Origin: Reticulitermes speratus
Lineage: Eukaryota; Arthropoda; Insecta; Blattodea; Rhinotermitidae
Length of the DNA stretch: 64,000 bases
Assembly: GCA_021186555.1 (NCBI GenBank)
Contig: JAJKFL010000005.1
Coordinates: 9,761,178 to 9,825,177 of the forward strand
Direction of reading: 5' to 3'
Made by a program: the position numbers and the translations under genes. Shown here in pieces: positions 59,858 through 64,000 of the stretch (position 1 is its first letter; the number at the start of each line of letters is the position of its first letter). A model generated the notes under the pieces. That model saw only the letters and a list, made by a program, of their open reading frames with translations. It was not told where the DNA came from and made no database searches.

Positions 59858-60706
59858 TTGTCTTGCCCCAACTTCCGATCTTCCGATTTCCAACTACTAT
59901 CGGCAGGTCGTGAGCTGAGACACTGTAAATTGTGAGGACCAGGCGTCAGGGCTTATAGTCCAGATACCCGACCCGGTAGCGTGCCACCATCTCTCGGAAT
60001 ATTTGAGTGTTATTAATTACTGTGGAGACTGCGAGAGATCAGTCTCCGTTGCTATTAATTTATCAGGCTCGGAAAGTCGTGGGAGTTTAGAGGTAATGAG
60101 AGCACCAACTTGGGTTTTTGAAATATATTACTAAAAAAAGGGTTACATTAATCAAACTTATTGGGCGAGGCGTATCAGTGATTACTCTACTTTCGAATAC
60201 ATTCTAGCTAGACCACCATGTACCTTGGGCAACTCGATGACTTGTCCTACCTTGGAAACTTAAAATGGCGCCGATGTAGATCAGAAGTTCGTTGTTGGTC
60301 GCCATGACTCTATGGAGTCGGTCTCTCACCCACGAGACCGTCCGTGTGTCCTCTCTCGCGGTACCTTCTGGCTGGACTTTCTAACTCTGCTTTCTGACCA
60401 CTTTCTAACTTTTCCCAGGGTTTTTATACCATTATTCCTTATGTTTATAAACAATTTGTAATCAAAAAAGACCTTCGATATCCTCGCAACTGCTGACTAC
60501 CAAGTTTTAAACAACCTTGGTCAAGTGTTACTAAAGTCTCTTTCCACCTAATATAATGTTTACGCATCATTTCTTCATCGTTTCTTTACTTTTTTGATTT
60601 CATCAACGTCAGCGTATTTTCTGCCTTCAAGGTACTGGTGTTCTACATTGTAACTTTTATACAAAAATTACACAAATCTCATAACACAAAAAATTACTTC
60701 ACTACA
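59858..60706 (-). repeat. 3' LTR of provirus, 849 bp
   Basis: Minus-strand TGTAGTGAAG...GGCAAGACAA with TATAAAAG at about 60649-60657. It differs from the solo LTR mainly by a deletion near 60312. The TATA-like box is the likely LTR promoter. Confidence 0.9.
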
Positions 60707-60725
60707 TCACCCCGCCCTTAAAAAT
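60707..60725 (-). promoter_or_regulatory. polypurine tract
   Basis: Minus strand AAATTTTTAAGGGCGGGGTGA abuts the LTR. It is the usual primer site for plus-strand synthesis in LTR elements. Confidence 0.75.
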
Positions 60726-60814
60726 TTGACTAATCTTAACAAGATTATGTACAATTTACATTTACAGCTTATATACAATTCTTATTACAATATTTACATT
60801 TTGTCTCAATCAAT

Positions 60815-62080
60815 TTACACAGGAGGTAAATTCAAACACGGTGACACGAAAGGAGACTCCGGCCGTTGAGTCTGGGGTGTTTCGCTGTCCGTCGCATCTT
60901 GATCTCCTTCATCCGTGTCTGGTGAACTGACTCTGTCGTTAGCTGCTGATATATGGAAAAATCCCCTTTTCCATACCAATACAAGGATCACGGTTGCTGT
61001 CATCAGTACCGCGAGTACCGCCGTCGCAATCAATATGGCGTCGCGCCGATCCTTGTCCTCCCTCAGTTGCGTTTGTAACTGCGTAATCAGTTGTTTGGTT
61101 GAAATCATAGTCTGTCCTCCGTCTGCGTTCAAGGTGTCCCATTCTTCCAAAATGTCCTTTACTGCACCAGGTTGTTCCTGCAACACTTGGTGTTCGGGGG
61201 TCAAAAACAATGTTCTGATTGTAGGTAGGAGCACTGGGTTCCGTTCCACTGTATAATCGGAATGAAAGCTCCGTCGGCCCTCCAATGTCATTTCTTCATG
61301 GACCCAAATGCATCCTTCCGGCTGTACTACCCAACCTGCGCCCTCCAATACAACCTTCCTAGTGGTCGGGGCGGTTTCACATCTTGCTTCGAAGGTATAG
61401 GATTGGTCTACCGAGTATACCCACAAGCCATAGTTGGTCTTTGCTCGTCGTATTATCGGACTAATCTTCTGACTTACTATAAATTTTTCACAATAATTTA
61501 GAATTGGTTCCTCTTTACCATAAAATAGACCACTCAAGCATGAATCGCTGCTGCGATCCATCCTTGGTGAAGTTACCTCGCAAAAAGTTATATGGCCAAA
61601 TTTACAATTACTTTGGTACCCGTGTTCTAATTCGTAGTACGCTCTGTGGTCTGCCGATACAGCAAACCATTTATCATTACGACCAATCTGAACATGTCTC
61701 CCTACCTCATGGGAATAGGTCGGTAATGGGAGCACTCGGTACACGGAATACGTGCTCTGAGTCTCCTTTAAGAGTATCTGTATTATCAACCGGATTAATC
61801 CGTCGTAGGTCACTGCATGTACCGACATAGTTGTATAAAATATATACATAAATTCCGGTTTTACGGGACGTAGAAAATTAAGTCTTGGGGGTAGGTGTAC
61901 GGTGATTTGTCGCAAAACCTCCGTTAACCTATCCACGGGCATCAAGGTGGCCGCTAGCCGATTCAGGGCTGCTAGCTCCAAACCCATAGCCAATTCCGTA
62001 ACGTCGGTATATATCCTCCATAAGTGAACGTTTACTTTTCTCAAATAACTGTTAGTCTCGCGGTCTACAAAAAGAAACAA
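60815..62080 (-). CDS. Env-like glycoprotein ORF, N-terminally incomplete
   Basis: An uninterrupted 421-codon frame. Residues about 348-370 form one hydrophobic membrane anchor (ILIATAVLAVLMTATVILVL) followed by a basic WKRGFF and an acidic cytoplasmic tail. The ectodomain has spaced cysteines (about 159, 167, 181, 197, 234, 257) and the arrangement I associate with gypsy-type Env proteins related to baculovirus F. There is no signal peptide, furin-like site or fusion peptide at the start, so the N-terminal subunit is absent or supplied by splicing. A TTCTTTTTGTAG acceptor-like sequence sits just upstream near 62060-62075. Its job would be membrane attachment and fusion. Openness despite loss of pol is notable. 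Confidence 0.75.
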   Translation of the reverse strand: MFLFVDRETNSYLRKVNVHLWRIYTDVTELAMGLELAALNRLAATLMPVDRLTEVLRQITVHLPPRLNFLRPVKPEFMYIFYTTMSVHAVTYDGLIRLIIQILLKETQSTYSVYRVLPLPTYSHEVGRHVQIGRNDKWFAVSADHRAYYELEHGYQSNCKFGHITFCEVTSPRMDRSSDSCLSGLFYGKEEPILNYCEKFIVSQKISPIIRRAKTNYGLWVYSVDQSYTFEARCETAPTTRKVVLEGAGWVVQPEGCIWVHEEMTLEGRRSFHSDYTVERNPVLLPTIRTLFLTPEHQVLQEQPGAVKDILEEWDTLNADGGQTMISTKQLITQLQTQLREDKDRRDAILIATAVLAVLMTATVILVLVWKRGFFHISAANDRVSSPDTDEGDQDATDSETPQTQRPESPFVSPCLNLPPV

Positions 62081-62133
62081 CTTTCTTTTAAAATTTTCCT
62101 ATTCTTAAGGGTCACTCTAATCTTCTATTCCTT

Positions 62134-62802
62134 ATAGTTAATGTGTTTGCGAGGACGCAAATCATATCTGCCTTCCAAACTTTCTTCATTAATCGAGGCG
62201 TCCTTCTCGTCGTCTGGTTCTTGTCCGTTCCTAGGGGTCTCGTCAAATCTAGGGAGTGTTATTTTACTCCAGTCTTGTTCTCGGATTCAGTCTAAGTCTG
62301 TGTCGTCCTCAATTTCACTCTCACTACTTCCATCTCCTATCGGGGCGTTCCTATAATTTTCCTTAATTCGCGACTTTGCCCTACCTCGCTTTCTCTTGTT
62401 TCGCATCCCATTAACAAAAGGTTTAAGGACTGTTTTCCTTTTCTTGCACCGGTTCTGGGACCGTAACTTCCCGGTCGCAATATCGGTCACCGCTTTCTGG
62501 TGGTCCTCCCCCGTAACAAGTGTTCTTGGCTCTTTCGTACCTGGAATAATTTCCTTGTCGCCTGGGCTCATTCCCTTTTGGCGTCTCTTTTTCTTCTTCT
62601 TCGGTTCCGTCCCACTTTTCTCAGAAGTCGGGAACCTCTTCTTTGCTTTGGAATTCCCTACTGTAATCCGATCATTACAACTTCTGCTACAGCTTGTTCC
62701 CAGCTGTTCCCTCTTTAGTCCGACTTTCAGGCCTCGGAGTACTACGTCACGCCTTGTAAAGTCACGAGTGACCACGTTCCTAAGTGTCACTTCGCTACAC
62801 AA
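62134..62802 (-). pseudogene. pol C-terminal remnant
   Basis: A lysine-rich 171-codon frame (62802-62287) ends in an acidic segment and a TGA. The same frame then continues to about 62134 and ends with RYDLRPRKHINYKE, the typical C-terminal tail of Gypsy-type integrases. No protease, RT, RNase H or integrase catalytic motif is present. The upstream part may be a Gag-pol spacer or integrase tail. It overlaps the Gag stop by 16 bp. Confidence 0.6.
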
Positions 62803-63995
62803 CCTTTTCTTTCGTAGCCCTGCCTCCTTTTCCCCGGAGGTTTCCTCTTCGGGCTGGTTACAGCCGAAATTTTTCCCGACTCTACAGGAATGGCATTTTC
62901 ACTAGTTGCACTATGTTCCACCTGTTCATCAGTCTCTTTCCCGACCTTCCCTACTTCGGCATCACTAAGCTGTGCTCTAGCTTCCTTGCTCAGCACATTC
63001 CTCTTAACTGCATCGCAGCCTAGCGCACCGTCAGCTGGCATTTCAGTTCCTTTACTACACGTAATGTTTATCGCAATGTCGCCCAGTTCCTCGCGACTGT
63101 CACCTATAACTCGGGGATCAAAATTTTCTGTGTTCTTCTCTACCACTAAATCTTCCCTATTTTGAAACTCGGACCTATGACCTATAACATGTGGCTCTGG
63201 TATGGGCGTCTGCATACCCTCCAATGAAATCGTCGGTCCTAAATCACTCTGTTGGACCCGAACTTTTTCTTTGGTCTCCGAAGCAATTATTGTGGATCCC
63301 GCAGGTTTGGCAGAGTTGGAGGTCATAACTCCATACACTCTTGTTCCTTCCCACAATAATTCTTCTCGAGGCTCTAACCTTCGCTCTACTCTAAACACGC
63401 GGTCATCATCCCTGTATGACCTAGTTAGTGTAGTCGGCGAATTCCTTTTATCGCAATTCCTCGCTAGATGCCCTAGCTTATTGCATATCCAGCATTGTAC
63501 CAAGGTTTCCCTAATATTTGCCTTTCCAGATTCAAATTTCGCTTCTCTGCGATAATTACTCAATGGGTAACCCTCCCTGTTTACACTGCAATCTTTCTTA
63601 ACATGTCTCCTCTTGTTACATCCGTAACATACAATTTCCCTAGCTTCTGCCCTATAGATTCTTTCCGTTTTTTGATCGTCTTCCAGTTTTAGCGCATTGT
63701 ATACTATCGATGCTATGTTCAAGGCTTGTTCAAAATTTTCTGGCATTCGGAATTTTAATTCCCTCCTCACCAGTCCTGAATACCCGTGAATAAACGCTGA
63801 TAGTAGCCTGTAGCTTCCTTCTTCTGCCAAAATGGCGCATTCGGGGAGAGTCGAACCCTTGTGAATGGTCTTTGCGCTAATTGTTCTCAGACGGTCTAGG
63901 AACTGCGCTGGAGGTTCCGTCCTTTCCTGCCTAGCCTCATGTAGCAGTGTATAATGATATTGTAGCGGTAGTTTGTCCGTAAATCTATGCGTCAA
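62787..63995 (-). CDS. Gag ORF with two zinc knuckles, possibly open at the edge
   Basis: A 402-codon frame. The N-terminal part (about residues 1-105) resembles a retrotransposon capsid region with LHEARQERTEPPAQFLDRL. Two CX2CX4HX4C zinc knuckles follow (about 123-136, CYGCNKRRHVKKDC, and 168-181, CWICNKLGHLARNC), which bind RNA. The C-terminal third is hydrophilic and ends in a basic KRKPPGKRRQ segment. The true start probably lies beyond the window. No stops in the visible part. Confidence 0.8.
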   Translation of the reverse strand: MTHRFTDKLPLQYHYTLLHEARQERTEPPAQFLDRLRTISAKTIHKGSTLPECAILAEEGSYRLLSAFIHGYSGLVRRELKFRMPENFEQALNIASIVYNALKLEDDQKTERIYRAEAREIVCYGCNKRRHVKKDCSVNREGYPLSNYRREAKFESGKANIRETLVQCWICNKLGHLARNCDKRNSPTTLTRSYRDDDRVFRVERRLEPREELLWEGTRVYGVMTSNSAKPAGSTIIASETKEKVRVQQSDLGPTISLEGMQTPIPEPHVIGHRSEFQNREDLVVEKNTENFDPRVIGDSREELGDIAINITCSKGTEMPADGALGCDAVKRNVLSKEARAQLSDAEVGKVGKETDEQVEHSATSENAIPVESGKISAVTSPKRKPPGKRRQGYERKGCVAK

Positions 63996-64000
63996 TAATT

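Larger units (their letters stand above)
59858..64000 (-). mobile_element. errantivirus-like endogenous provirus, pol-deleted, continues past the right edge
   Basis: Minus-strand element starting with its 3' LTR (59858-60706) at the gccg site. Going 5' on the minus strand come a polypurine tract (AAGGGCGGGGTGA), an Env-like ORF, the end of pol, and a Gag ORF reaching the window edge. Only about 0.7 kb separates Gag and Env, where several kb of protease, RT, RNase H and integrase are expected, so it could not replicate alone. Gypsy/errantivirus assignment rests on the Env-like protein and the pol tail. Confidence 0.85.

Noticed and set aside
61504..61830. Plus-strand ORFs of 108-169 codons across 60.9-63.7 kb
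   Set aside because: Shadows of the minus-strand Env and Gag frames.
1..64000. CRISPR arrays, bacterial operons, rRNA genes
   Set aside because: None seen; gene structure and repeats are eukaryotic throughout. The tandem CA and duplicated blocks are not spacer-repeat arrays.

Overview
The window is eukaryotic, AT-rich and dominated by transposable elements. Split genes with GT-AG introns, arthropod-type SINEs, a LOA-clade LINE, Tigger, piggyBac and mariner relics and an errantivirus-like provirus all point to an insect. The SINE families and the RT relics look like those I associate with cockroaches (Blattodea, perhaps Periplaneta). That is recognition from memory, not a search result.

Layout. 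1-14.7 kb: intergenic DNA with SINEs, a dimeric repeat, a Tigger terminus and a decayed RT fragment at 8.8-9.6 kb. 14.7-18.95 kb: a near-complete but mutated LOA-like LINE (ORF1 stub, endonuclease, RT, RNase H). 19-22.7 kb: a 42-bp minisatellite and more SINEs. 22.74-22.88 kb: the last exon of an i-type lysozyme (destabilase) gene, followed by an AATAAA. A possible signal-peptide first exon lies at 23.73 kb and another at 34.64 kb. 31.4-34.0 kb: a composite Tigger/pogo element. 35.86-36.30 kb: a hAT-like MITE with an 8-bp target duplication.

40.2-60 kb is the most unusual part: a tandem segmental duplication whose units join at long CA arrays (40.2, 48.1 and 54.6 kb). Two units each carry a pair of short exons that together encode one HMG box: 46114-46219 with 47042-47139, and 49951-50071 with 53466-53563. 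The flanking introns are about 95-98% identical between units, but the exons are only about 60% identical and every differing codon changes the amino acid. Both pairs enter and leave in phase 1, so they could be spliced in series into a multi-HMG-box protein. Units 1 and 3 share a 2.89-kb TIR element that contains a dead mariner-type transposase and a SINE. Unit 2 lost that block, carries a solo LTR, and has a dead piggyBac in its HMG intron. Unit 3 carries the matching provirus at the same site.

59.86-64 kb: that provirus on the minus strand. It has the 3' LTR, an open Env-like ORF with a membrane anchor, the tail of pol and a Gag ORF with two zinc knuckles. Nearly all of pol is missing. Two of the four HMG exon calls rest on strong family resemblance; the complete gene models cannot be settled without transcripts.
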